The notes under the pieces are model-generated. The model was given only the letters and a program-made list of their open reading frames with translations. It was not told the origin of the DNA and did no database searches. The position numbers and the translations under genes are program-made. Shown one piece after another: positions 49,753-57,714 of a stretch of DNA of 64,000 nucleotides. The DNA is from Desulfovibrio sp. 86 (GTDB lineage: Bacteria; Desulfobacterota; Desulfovibrionia; Desulfovibrionales; Desulfovibrionaceae). Numbering within the stretch: position 1 is the first letter of the stretch; each line of letters starts with the position of its first letter. The DNA lies in the NCBI RefSeq assembly GCF_902702915.1, contig NZ_LR738849.1:1922001-1986000 (forward strand). The letters run 5' to 3'.

Positions 49753-49912
49753 TGCGGATTTGCGGCGGCCTGCCCGCCGGTTTTCGCTGCGCCCTTTGCC
49801 GGTGGCCCTGCTGCTGGCCCTGCTGGCGTCTCTGTTGTTTTCCGGCTGCGGGCAGGGCGTGCGCGTGCAGCCCAAGGGGCAGGTGCAAACGAGCATAGGC
49901 GTGGGCCGTTAG
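49745..49912 (+). CDS. Small lipoprotein (55 aa) overlapping the cysE end
   Basis: A GTG at 49745 overlaps the last codons of cysE and opens a 55-codon frame. A basic start (RRPARRFSLRPLP) precedes a hydrophobic stretch VALLLALLASLLFSGC with a good lipobox (LFSGC), and a short mature part GQGVRVQPKGQVQTSIGVGR follows. It should be lipidated and anchored in an envelope membrane. The start could be slightly different, but the lipobox makes it a likely gene translationally coupled to cysE. Confidence 0.62.
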   Translation: MSDADLRRPARRFSLRPLPVALLLALLASLLFSGCGQGVRVQPKGQVQTSIGVGR

Positions 49913-49913
49913 G

Positions 49914-50085
49914 GAAATACTGATTTATTCGCGTTTGGCGTTGTTGCTTCGCCTTTTTTGAGCGGGGGCAGGGCGGAAGAGTCCAGCTCCCGCTCAAAAA
50001 GGCTTGCGCCTGGCCAAACACGAAAACTCAGCATTTCCAGGTATTGCTTGCAAGATTATGGGAGCCATTTAAGCAGCGGTTCCTT
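49914..50085 (-). repeat. F1 repeat, diverged copy
   Basis: In reversed orientation the parts GGAAATACTGATTTATTCGC, GCGTTTGGCGTTGTTGCTTC, CGGAAGAGTCC and CATTTCC follow the F1 plan, and the tail GCAGCGGTTCCTTA matches the F1 end. The centre differs from other copies (GCGGGGGCAGGGCGGAAGAG). Confidence 0.7.
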
Positions 50086-50183
50086 AGGGCTCATTAATCA
50101 GTTTTTTCCAAAATACTTCCACAACTCCCCGGCAGCGCACGGCAGCCGGGGAGTCTTCATTTTTTCAGGCGCGGCGCAGATAA

Positions 50184-50346
50184 AAGGAAGCACAGATTAA
50201 CGGACCTCCTGGAAACGCGCAGTTATTTCGTTTGGCAAGGCGCGAACTTTTTTTGAAGCAGGAGTGGACTCTTCCGTCCTCGACTGTTTCAAAAAAAGTG
50301 AGGCAACGCCGCCAAACGGAATAACTGCGCGTTTCCAAAAGTCTGT
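50184..50346 (+). repeat. F1 repeat, copy 4
   Basis: Close to copy 1 over its whole length (GGAAGCACAGATTAACGGAC, CGTTTGGCAAGGCGCGAAC, GGAGTGGACTCTTCCGTCCT). Bases 50347-50633 after it contain no recognised structure and must hold the promoter of the purine permease. Confidence 0.88.
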
Positions 50347-50633
50347 GGACATGACAGGCCATATGTGGCATGCTCCCGCCTTCATTACGCAGGCGGAAAC
50401 ATGCCTGCACATTCGTTTCATATCCATACAGTTTGTCTCGTCCATACGCCCCTGCCCCGTCCGGTGCTTGCTGCCTGAATCGCAAAGGCAGCATTCTGCC
50501 ATTGAAAACGGCGCATTCTGCGGGCGGCATTTGTTTTTTTTGTTTTTTTCTGGGCGGGCTTTAGAGCAATCCAGGTGGTACACGCTCTTATGTCCGAACC
50601 CCGTCTGGCGTCGCACAGCAAGGAGGAAACGCC

Positions 50634-51944
50634 ATGAGTGTGCTGGAAAAACTGTTCAATCCCGCCGCGCGAGGCAGCACGGTCAAAAGGGAAATGCTGG
50701 CCGGTCTCACCAGCTTCATGGCCATGTGCTACCTCATCTTTGTGGTGCCCGGCATGCTGGCCGACGCGGGCATGCCCAGGGATTCCGCCGTGGCGTCCAC
50801 CATATGGGTGACCATTCTCGCGACCTTTGTCATGGGCGTATGGGCCAAGTTTCCCGTGGGCGTCGCTCCGGGGCTGGGCATCACGGCCTTTTTCGCCTAC
50901 TACGTCTGCGGCCCTGCGGGCTATTCCTGGCAGACGGGCCTCGGAGCCGTGTTCATATCGGGCATTGTCTTTCTGCTGCTCACTGTCACGCGCATCCGCC
51001 AGCTCATCATCAATGCCGTGCCTATGGATCTCAAATTCGCCATCGTGGTGGGCATCGGGGCCTTCATCGCCTTTATCGGCATGAAAAGCTGCGGCATCAT
51101 CGCGGCAGATCCGGCCACCTTTGTGACCCTGGGCAACCTTGGCAACCCCAAGACCCTGCTTTCCGTGGCGGGCATTTTTCTTATCGGCGGCCTGATGTCG
51201 CTGCGCGTGCGCGGGGCCATGATCATCGGCATTCTGGTCATCACCGTGGCGGGCATCGTCCTTGGCGTGTCGCCCCTGCCGCAGGGACCGATTTTTTCCG
51301 CCAGCCTGCCCATGCCCACCGAGACTTTCCTGCAGATGGATATCAAGGGCGCGCTGCACCACGGGCTTGTTTCCATCATCTTTACCCTGACCATGGTCGA
51401 TCTTTTCGACAACATGGGCGTGCTCATCGGCCTCTCGCAGAAGGCGGGCTTCATTCGTGAGGACGGCCACATCGAGAATCTGGACAAAGCCCTTATCACC
51501 GACTCTATGGCCACCATGGCCAGCGCCGTCATGGGCGCGACCACCGCCACCAGCTACCTTGAAAGCGCGGCTGGCGTGGCCGAAGGCGGACGCACGGGCC
51601 TCACCGCCGTCACCATTGCCGCCCTGTTCTTTCTGGCGCTCTTTTTCTCCCCCCTGGTGGGCATGGTGCCCGCCTACGCCACAGCGCCCGTGCTCATCAT
51701 CGTGGGCGCCATGATGATGCAGGAAGTGGGACGCATCTGCTTCAAGGACTTTACCGTGGCCCTGCCCGCCTTTTTGACCATCATCAGCATGCCCCTGACC
51801 TTCAACATCGCCACGGGCTTCGGCTTCGGCTTTGTGAGCTGGGTGGGCATCAAGGCCCTGGCCGGGCGCTTCAAGGATCTCAACCTGGTCATGGTCTGCA
51901 TCGCCCTGTGCTTTGTGATCAACTTTGCCCTGCGCCTGCCATAG
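50634..51944 (+). CDS. NCS2/AzgA-type purine (guanine/hypoxanthine/adenine) permease
   Basis: A 436-residue inner-membrane transporter with about twelve hydrophobic helices. The AzgA-group start is visible: GSTVKREMLAGLTSFMAMCY, then FPVGVAPGLGITAFFAY for the substrate-site helix. Later motifs include VDLFDNMGVLIGLSQKAGF and TDSMATMASAVMGATTATSY with LESAAGVAEGGRTGLTA. It imports a purine base with protons. AAGGAGG precedes the ATG. The stop codon TAG is the first three bases of an F2 repeat. The first clear terminator is at 52441, so F2, F1 and F3 lie in its 3' untranslated region. No purine riboswitch was seen upstream. Confidence 0.92.
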   Translation: MSVLEKLFNPAARGSTVKREMLAGLTSFMAMCYLIFVVPGMLADAGMPRDSAVASTIWVTILATFVMGVWAKFPVGVAPGLGITAFFAYYVCGPAGYSWQTGLGAVFISGIVFLLLTVTRIRQLIINAVPMDLKFAIVVGIGAFIAFIGMKSCGIIAADPATFVTLGNLGNPKTLLSVAGIFLIGGLMSLRVRGAMIIGILVITVAGIVLGVSPLPQGPIFSASLPMPTETFLQMDIKGALHHGLVSIIFTLTMVDLFDNMGVLIGLSQKAGFIREDGHIENLDKALITDSMATMASAVMGATTATSYLESAAGVAEGGRTGLTAVTIAALFFLALFFSPLVGMVPAYATAPVLIIVGAMMMQEVGRICFKDFTVALPAFLTIISMPLTFNIATGFGFGFVSWVGIKALAGRFKDLNLVMVCIALCFVINFALRLP

Positions 51945-52092
51945 ACAGTGTCGTCACGAGCGCCTTTTCAGGCATCTCTTCGTCGAACTTCGCCTTTTAT
52001 TCCGGTCGAGTACCATCAGAGTACACTCCCTACATAAAAGGCTAGTTCTCCCTGATATGACTGAAAATTCATCTCGTGACTACACTGTCTAG
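51942..52092 (-). repeat. F2 repeat, copy 2
   Basis: TAGACAGTGTCGTCACGAG at the left pairs with CTCGTGACTACACTGTCTA at the right with one mismatch. The interior (CGCCTTTT, TTCGTCGAACTTCGCCTTTT, GTCGAGTACCATCAGAGTAC) is the reverse complement of copy 1 with few differences. Confidence 0.9.
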
Positions 52093-52116
52093 GCTCGAGC
52101 GGCCCGCGCATATATC

Positions 52117-52420
52117 AGGAAACGCTGATGTATTCCGTTTGGCGGACTTGCTTCACTTTTTTTGAAACAGTCGAGGACGGAAGAGTCCACTCCTGCTTCA
52201 AAAAAAGCTCGCACCTTGCCAAACGAAATACCAGCGCGTTTCCAAAAGGCTCTTTGGAGCAGGTTAACTTTGAAATGCTTCACATTTCAAAGTTTTCATT
52301 CAGCCGAAAAATGCGATTTTCGGCTGAATCCACGCCACGTTGTGGCGCGCTGTACTTTCGTACAGCGTTAGAGCAGTTACACTTTTTCAAAGTTAAAATG
52401 CTCTAATCGGTGCTTCCTTA
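52117..52420 (-). repeat. F1 repeat, copy 5, interrupted by F3
   Basis: The reversed F1 body runs from GGAAACGCTGATGTATTCCG to TTTCCAAAAGGCTCTTT (52117-52254), and its tail AATCGGTGCTTCCTTA resumes at about 52405. The uninterrupted tail AGGCTCTTTAATCAGTGCTT is seen at 55072-55091, so the 150 bases in between are an insertion. Confidence 0.85.
52255..52405. repeat. F3 repeat nested in F1
   Basis: Bounded by GGAGCAG and TGCTCTAA. It holds hairpin TTAACTTTGAAATG/CATTTCAAAGTT, the segment TCAGCCGAAAAATGCGATTT with TTCGGCTGAA, the stem CACGCCACGTTGTGGCGCG, CGCTGTACTTTCGTACAGCG, and a second end hairpin. The modules recur in the same order, reversed, at 57177-57645. Confidence 0.82.
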
Positions 52421-52440
52421 GCGTCCAGCGCATATGTTCA

Positions 52441-52472
52441 AGACCCCGGATACTCCGGGGTCTTGTTTTTTG
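52441..52472 (+). terminator. Terminator of the purine permease transcript
   Basis: AAGACCCCGGA and TCCGGGGTCTT pair perfectly around TAC and are followed by GTTTTTT. Confidence 0.92.
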
Positions 52473-52611
52473 AGCGGGTGGGCGTAATGAATAGATATTC
52501 CAGAGTAAGTTCAGTTTGACCCCGCCTTGCCTTTGGGCGCGCATAAGTGCATACTTTGCAGCCTGCATATAATTGGGCCCAAGAGCCAAAAAGAATAAGG
52601 AACAGCACCCT

Positions 52612-53232
52612 ATGACCACGCTTTTGAGATCTGCGCCTCCCAAAAAGCCCCTGTGGCGCGAATATGGCGAAGCCCTTTTAGTGGCCTTGCTGCTTGCTCT
52701 CGTAATTCGTACATTTGTCGTGCAAGCATTTAAGATACCTTCTGAATCCATGCTGCAAACCCTGCTTGTGGGCGATCACCTGCTGGCCAGCAAATTTTCC
52801 TATGGCGTCAAGGTGCCCTTTACCAATTACTACGTCTACAAGGGCAGTGATCCGCAGCGCGGCGAAATCATCATTTTTGAATACCCCAACGACCCCAGCG
52901 TAGACTACATCAAGCGCATTGTGGGCGTGCCCGGCGATATTATCGAGGTGCGCAACAAGCAGTTGTACCGCAATGGCGAGGCCGTCAAGGAAAGCTATAT
53001 CCGCTTTACCCAGCCCGACCGCATAGAGCCGGTGCGCGACAATTTCGGCCCGGTGACGGTGCCCGAAGGCAAGTATTTCGTCATGGGCGACAATCGCGAC
53101 AATTCGCTGGATTCGCGCTTCTGGGGTTTTGTGGGCCGCAACGCCATCCGCGCCAAGGCCTGGCGCATCTACTGGTCGTGGGGCGGGCTTGGCGACATGC
53201 GCTGGGACCGTATGGGCAAAAAGGTGGAATAG
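52612..53232 (+). CDS. lepB: Signal peptidase I
   Basis: A 206-residue membrane serine protease that removes Sec and Tat signal peptides. One N-terminal anchor (ALLVALLLALVIRTFVVQAF) is followed by box B KIPSESMLQTLLVGD with catalytic Ser46, box D YIKRIVGVPGDII with general-base Lys101, and box E GDNRDNSLDSRFWGFV. The ATG at 52612 is used in place of an in-frame TTG at 52573. Size is typical of a single-anchor enzyme. It precedes yifB with an 80-base gap. Confidence 0.95.
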   Translation: MTTLLRSAPPKKPLWREYGEALLVALLLALVIRTFVVQAFKIPSESMLQTLLVGDHLLASKFSYGVKVPFTNYYVYKGSDPQRGEIIIFEYPNDPSVDYIKRIVGVPGDIIEVRNKQLYRNGEAVKESYIRFTQPDRIEPVRDNFGPVTVPEGKYFVMGDNRDNSLDSRFWGFVGRNAIRAKAWRIYWSWGGLGDMRWDRMGKKVE

Positions 53233-53311
53233 ATTTTTCAAGGTGTAGCCCCGGCGTTCGCGCGAGCGGACGCCCACCGCTACGGCGGTTGAAGCCTTGC
53301 AAGGAGGCCCG

Positions 53312-54835
53312 GTGGTTGTCCGGCTGAACAGCGGCGGCGTGGAAGGCGTGGACGCCTATCCCGTGGAACTGGAAGTGGACTTCGTGCGCCAGGGCCTGCC
53401 GGGCTTCACCATGGTGGGCCTGGCCGAAACGGCGGTGCGCGAGGCCAAGGACAGGGTGTTTGCGGCCCTGAGGGCTGCCGATTTCAAGCTGCCGCCTGCG
53501 CGGATCACCGTCAATCTGGCTCCGGCCTGGCGGCGCAAAAGCGGGGCCAGCTATGACCTTCCTCTTGCCGTTGGTCTGCTGGCCGCCTCTGGCGCCATTC
53601 CCGCCGGGAATCTGCAACAGTTCTTCATGGCCGGGGAGCTCTCCCTGAGCGGCGAGCTGCGCCCTGTGAGCGGCGTTCTGCCACTGGCCCTGCTGGCCCG
53701 CCAGCGCGGGGCCGCAGGCATTATCGTGCCACCGGGCAATGGGGCGGAAGCCGCCGTTGTACGCGGCCTTTGCGTCCATACTCCCCGCAATATCGCGCAG
53801 TGCGCGGCCTTTCTGGCCGGGAGGGAACCTCTTGAGCCTCTGCCCGAACCGGAAATGGACGAACTGCCGCCCTTGGGCCACGGCCTTGATTTTGCCGAAG
53901 TCAAAGGGCAGGAGGCCGCCAAGCGCGCGCTGGAAATAGCCGCGGCTGGCGGGCACAACGTCTTGCTGCTCGGCCCTCCCGGCAGCGGCAAGACCATGCT
54001 CGCGCAGCGCCTGCCCACCATTCTGCCGCCACTGGACTTTGAGGAGTCGCTTGAAGTCACCAAGATTTACAGCGTGGCCGGCAAGCTGATCGACCATGAG
54101 GGGCTGGTGCGCCAGAGGCCGTTTCGCGCGCCGCACCACACCATTTCGGACGTGGCCCTGGTGGGCGGGGGAACCTACCCGCGCCCCGGCGAGGTCAGCC
54201 TTGCCCACAGGGGCGTGCTTTTTCTCGATGAACTGCCGGAATTTCAGAAGAGCGCGCTGGAATCGCTGCGCCAGCCGCTGGAAGGCGGCGTTGTGCACAT
54301 TGCCAGATCCGCGCACAGCGTGATTTTTCCCGCTGCCTGCATGCTGGTGGCGGCCATGAATCCCTGTCCCTGCGGCTATCACGGCGATCCCACGCATGAG
54401 TGCAGTTGCCGCCCCGACCAGCGTGCCCGCTATCAGGCGCGCGTGTCCGGCCCCATGCTGGATCGCATCGACGTGCATGTGGAAGTTCCTGCCGTGCCCT
54501 ATGCGGATCTGCGCCAGGGCCGCGCCGGTGAAGGCTCGGCCGCCATGCGTGAAAGGGTGCTCGCGGCCCGCGCGGTGCAGAGGCAGCGTTATGGCGCTGA
54601 CGGCCCGCACTGTAACGCGGAGCTTTCAGGCGCGCTGCTGGACGAGCATTGCGCGCTCGACGCCGCAGGCCATGATTTGATGGAAGCGGCCGTGAACCGC
54701 CTTGCCCTGTCGGCCCGCGCCTGCGCGCGGGTGCTGCGCATGGCCCGCACCATTGCGGATATGGAGGGGCGGCAGCGCATAGACACCGCCCATCTGGCCG
54801 AGGCTGTTTCCCTGCGGGTTCTGGACAGGGGATAG
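53312..54835 (+). CDS. YifB/ComM-family Mg-chelatase-like AAA+ ATPase
   Basis: A 507-residue hexameric helicase-like ATPase of the ComM type, which aids branch migration during natural transformation in other bacteria. The N-terminal Lon-like part reads GVEGVDAYPVELEVDFVRQG, LPGFTMVGLAETAVREAKDR and ITVNLAPAWRRKSGASYDLP. Then come Walker A LGPPGSGKTMLAQRLPTILP, the RAPHHTISDVALVGGG block, Walker B GVLFLDELPEF and a cysteine cluster NPCPCGYHGDPTHECSC that may bind zinc. The GTG at 53312 directly after AAGGAGG is chosen; a TTG at 53297 is also in frame. The strong terminator follows at 54858. Confidence 0.93.
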   Translation: MVVRLNSGGVEGVDAYPVELEVDFVRQGLPGFTMVGLAETAVREAKDRVFAALRAADFKLPPARITVNLAPAWRRKSGASYDLPLAVGLLAASGAIPAGNLQQFFMAGELSLSGELRPVSGVLPLALLARQRGAAGIIVPPGNGAEAAVVRGLCVHTPRNIAQCAAFLAGREPLEPLPEPEMDELPPLGHGLDFAEVKGQEAAKRALEIAAAGGHNVLLLGPPGSGKTMLAQRLPTILPPLDFEESLEVTKIYSVAGKLIDHEGLVRQRPFRAPHHTISDVALVGGGTYPRPGEVSLAHRGVLFLDELPEFQKSALESLRQPLEGGVVHIARSAHSVIFPAACMLVAAMNPCPCGYHGDPTHECSCRPDQRARYQARVSGPMLDRIDVHVEVPAVPYADLRQGRAGEGSAAMRERVLAARAVQRQRYGADGPHCNAELSGALLDEHCALDAAGHDLMEAAVNRLALSARACARVLRMARTIADMEGRQRIDTAHLAEAVSLRVLDRG

Positions 54836-54857
54836 CCTGTTTTTTGCGCGCCATGCC

Positions 54858-54920
54858 AAACGGCCCTTTACATTCCGGCAGAATGAGTTTTGTTCTGCCG
54901 GAATGCAAAGGGCCGTTTTT
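54858..54920 (+). terminator. Long-stem terminator after yifB
   Basis: AAACGGCCCTTTACATTCCG and CGGAATGCAAAGGGCCGTTT, continued by GCAGAA/TTCTGC, form a stem of about 26 bp with one bulge, followed by TTTTT. Confidence 0.92.
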
Positions 54921-54980
54921 CTGTTTTTACACAAAATTTCTTGTCGCAGCAGCCACCAGGAGATTAAAGGGCGGTAAAGA

Positions 54981-55095
54981 TTTTAGGGGGAGGGGGCGTG
55001 GGGGAGGAGACCCTTTTGCAAAAGGGTCCCTCCCCCGCAAAGTATTTAACAAAACAACGCACGTTTCCAAGAGGCTCTTTAATCAGTGCTTCCTT
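54981..55095 (-). repeat. F4 copy 2 (54981-55047) and F1 end fragment (55056-55095)
   Basis: The F4 part is the reverse complement of 33391-33459 with a handful of changes. Directly after it CACGTTTCCAAGAGGCTCTT, TAATCAGTGCTTCCTTA is a solitary F1 end, which shows the uninterrupted form of the F1 tail. Confidence 0.8.
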
Positions 55096-55115
55096 AAATA
55101 TGACCAGGCTGTGCG

Positions 55116-56261
55116 TCAGCTTGCGCTGTCCGCGGCGCGCCTTGCGGCCTGATCCGAGGTGCGTTTTTGTTTGACGCCAGCCTTGGCGGCTTCTTTCTTT
55201 TTAGGCTGAGTTTTGGTCTTGGCTGTCTGCTTGGCTTTGCTGACCTGGGCCTTTTTGCTCTTGCCGAGCTTTTTGACGGGGGCGTCGTCGGCGCTGGCAT
55301 AGGTGAGCCAGGCTTCACGGGCTGTTTTGTGTATATCGGGTCTGTACTGGTTGGGTGGCAGGCAGTCCAGCGCCGCTACGACCGAAGCCGCGCGATTGTC
55401 GCAAACCTGGAACCCGGCGTCCAGCAGGCGAAAGGCCTCAACCCCGCGCGTGCGGGAGTCCGGCGCGCCCAGGATGACAGCCAGCAGGCGTCTGGAACCG
55501 TGGCTGGCAGTAAAGATGATGTTGTAGCCGGAAGCATTGACCCATCCGGTTTTGAGGCCGTCGGCGCCGGGGTACTGGCCGAGCAGAGGATTCTTGTTCC
55601 AGGTGACTCGGCCCTTGTGGTTTATGAAGTGGGTATTGTGAAAGCGCAGGGCCTCGGGGTAGGTCTGCAGGTAGGCGCGGGCCAGGGTCAGCATGTCGCG
55701 GGCGGTGGTGTACTGCCCGGCAATGGGCAGCCCGTGGGGATTGCGGAACTGGCTGTCGTGCATGCCGAGGGCCTGGGCCTTGGCGTTCATCATGGTCACG
55801 AATGCCGGGGTGGAGCCCCCCACAAATTCCGCCACGGCCGCGCTGGCGTCGTTGCCGGAAGACACGGCCATGCCCATGAGCAACTGCTCAAGGGTCACGT
55901 TGTCCTTTTCACTGAGGCCCATGCGTGAACCGCCCGTGCGCGCGGCAGCGCGGCTGACGATGACGGGGCTGTCAAGACTGACCGTCCCCTGGCGGATCTG
56001 GTCCATGGCCAGGAACATTGAAAGCACCTTTGTCAGCGAAGCCGGGGCAATGTGCTGATCGGCGTTCTGCTCAAAAAGTATGGCGTCGTGGTCCAGGTCG
56101 TACAGGATGGCCGAGCAGGTTTCAAGGGAGCCGTGCGGGGGGATGGCCGGGGCGCTGAGGGCCACGCCTGGGCGCAGCAGCGCCATGCACAGGACAATGA
56201 AAAAAAGCGGCAGGCTGGACGAAAGCGCGCTGTACTTCAGGCGACGGAAGAAGCAGATCAT
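55116..56261 (-). CDS. D-alanyl-D-alanine carboxypeptidase (penicillin-binding protein 5/DacF type, S11)
   Basis: A 381-residue periplasmic enzyme that trims peptidoglycan stem peptides. An N-terminal hydrophobic signal (SSLPLFFIVLCMALL, cleavage near ALSA-PA) precedes the penicilloyl-serine triad: SLTK at 75-78, SGN at 135-137, and KTG at 237-239. The C-terminal ~70 residues are Lys/Ala-rich (KKAQVSKAKQTAKTKTQPKK) in place of the usual PBP5 beta-domain and membrane amphipathic helix, which suggests wall or DNA/anionic-polymer contact. The ATG ending at 56261 has AAGGA six bases before it; a TTG two codons upstream is less likely. Confidence 0.92.
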   Translation of the reverse strand: MICFFRRLKYSALSSSLPLFFIVLCMALLRPGVALSAPAIPPHGSLETCSAILYDLDHDAILFEQNADQHIAPASLTKVLSMFLAMDQIRQGTVSLDSPVIVSRAAARTGGSRMGLSEKDNVTLEQLLMGMAVSSGNDASAAVAEFVGGSTPAFVTMMNAKAQALGMHDSQFRNPHGLPIAGQYTTARDMLTLARAYLQTYPEALRFHNTHFINHKGRVTWNKNPLLGQYPGADGLKTGWVNASGYNIIFTASHGSRRLLAVILGAPDSRTRGVEAFRLLDAGFQVCDNRAASVVAALDCLPPNQYRPDIHKTAREAWLTYASADDAPVKKLGKSKKAQVSKAKQTAKTKTQPKKKEAAKAGVKQKRTSDQAARRAADSAS

Positions 56262-56337
56262 GGGCAATCCTTGGGCTGTGGCGCAGGCAACGGACTCTCA
56301 GGTAAGCGGGCAAGACGAAATCGGCCTTGTCCGCTGG

Positions 56338-56491
56338 CTAGAGCAATTTAACTTTTAAATTGCTCTGACGGCTGCGTGAGCAGACGTTCGCTACGGCGGC
56401 GTAAGCGCAGCTTGTCTGCGCGGTTAAACGCCGAAGTGAGCGTGCCTTAACCTTTGAGAATGTACATTCTCAAAGGTTACTCTGCTCTAGT
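56338..56491. repeat. F3-like repeat, diverged copy
   Basis: Bounded by CTAGAGCA and TGCTCTAG. A left hairpin AGAGCAATTTAA/TTAAATTGCTCT and a right hairpin TAACCTTTGAGAATG/CATTCTCAAAGGTTA flank about 85 bases of GC-rich DNA. The plan matches F3 but the interior differs. Confidence 0.65.
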
Positions 56492-57133
56492 ACGTAAAGA
56501 ACATGTGTGAAGTTTTGAAAATACCTCAGTCATTGGGCGCTGCAAAGCAATTTTTTTCGGCCAGGGCGGGGGAACCGGGTTGACGTTGCGGAGCTTGCCG
56601 CAGCGAGGCCCGGCTTTTTTCCGTTTTTGCCCATCCGGAAGATGCGGCTTTTCGCAGGCGTATCCGACGGGGCCGATTCTGGATTTTGTATAGATAATTG
56701 CTAAACAGTGTTGCTCCTGGTGATGTACTAAAGTTGGGCGTGCATGGCAATAGGGCGGAGCATATGGACAAATCCGCTTTTTGCGCGATGTGGTTTTGCG
56801 CAACGCGCGTGCTTGCGGCTGACCTGCGGTAGCGGGGCAAGGCGCGGGCCGTGATGGCGGGTGTGTGCAATGCCCGCGCAGGTACTTTGCCGGACTTATT
56901 TATGCTGTGTTTTTAGAGCTGGTTACTAATGAAAAGTGTTAACCGCTCTAGGTTGTTGCGCATCGCGTCGGGGCCTGGCATACCCTTTGAAATCAGGGGT
57001 TCCCCATGAGGATCTGTGCATAAAACGCGGAAGAGCGCGCCGTGTGGGCGCGCTCTTCGCGTATGGGCTAAAAGACGAAAATTTGCGGGTTTAAAGTATG
57101 CAACCTTTTTCAAAGGTACGCAGTAAATTTAGT
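56492..57133. other. Intergenic region without a gene
   Basis: No supported ORF. A single F3-type end hairpin, TAGAGCTGGTTAC...GTTAACCGCTCTA, lies at 56914-56953. CGCGAAGAGCGCGCCCACAC-like GC symmetry at about 57028-57062 (GAAGAGCGCGCC/GCGCGCTCTTC) forms another stem. Confidence 0.45.
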
Positions 57134-57673
57134 AAAGGTTTTGGGGGGTGGGGGCGTGGGGGAGGGGACCCTTTTTTAGATCATGTAACCTTTTTTAAAG
57201 GTTACATGATCTAACGCTGCACGAGAGTGCAGCGCGCCACAACGTGGCGTGGATTCTGCCGAGCTTTAGCCGTTGCGACGAAGGAAGCTACGGATGCTTC
57301 AAGCGTTGTGACGCAGGAAACTACGCTTGCTTCAGCCGTTGTGACGCAGGAAACTACGGATAAAGACAGCATGAGTAACTATACATCTTGTTCTGCGTAA
57401 TCGCTGTCGCCATTCGTAAGGCTCGCAGACTCGCCAACGACTGCCGCGAAGACAGCATACGTAACGACACGGCTTGTCCCATACAATCGCTGTCGCCATT
57501 CGTAAGGCTCGTAGACTCGCCAACGACTGCCGCAAAGACAGCAATTGGTTAATAGAGCGACCAGCCTGCTGATGGTTGTCGCAAATCGCATTTTCGGCAG
57601 AATGACTACTTTGAAATGTGAAGCATTTCAAAGTTAATCTGGTCCAAGGAGGGTCCCTCCCCCACAAAGCATT
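57134..57673. repeat. F4 repeat split by a long F3 element
   Basis: The F4 left half (GGTTTTGGGGGGTGGGGGCG then TGGGGGAGGGGACCCTTTTT) ends at about 57176. The right half GGAGGGTCCCTCCCCCACAA resumes at about 57647. The 470 bases between have F3 modules at both edges: ATCATGTAACC/GGTTACATGAT, CGCTGCACGAGAGTGCAGCG and CGCCACAACGTGGCG on the left, and CGCATTTTCGGCAGAATGAC with ACTTTGAAATG/CATTTCAAAGT on the right. The interior holds tandem repeats not present in the 150-base F3 form. Confidence 0.78.
57261..57545. repeat. Two tandem arrays inside the long F3 element
   Basis: Array one (about 57261-57362) has three copies of a 33-34 base unit GCCGTTGTGACGCAGGAAAC then TACGGATGCTTCA. Array two has two copies, at 57399 and 57485, of an 86-base unit starting AATCGCTGTCGCCATTCGTA then AGGCTCGCAGACTCGCC and CAACGACTGCCGCGAAGACA, with a partial third copy of its end before the first. 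Confidence 0.8.
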
Positions 57674-57714
57674 TCCCTCTTCCCACCCACAAAGCGCTTC
57701 ATAGTGGCGTTGTG

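Noticed and set aside
50347..50633. Purine riboswitch upstream of the purine permease
   Set aside because: The conserved purine aptamer segments were not visible in this interval.
56477..56870. Minus-strand open frames of 108-114 codons after dacF
   Set aside because: No ribosome site, unlikely composition and overlapping one another in different frames.
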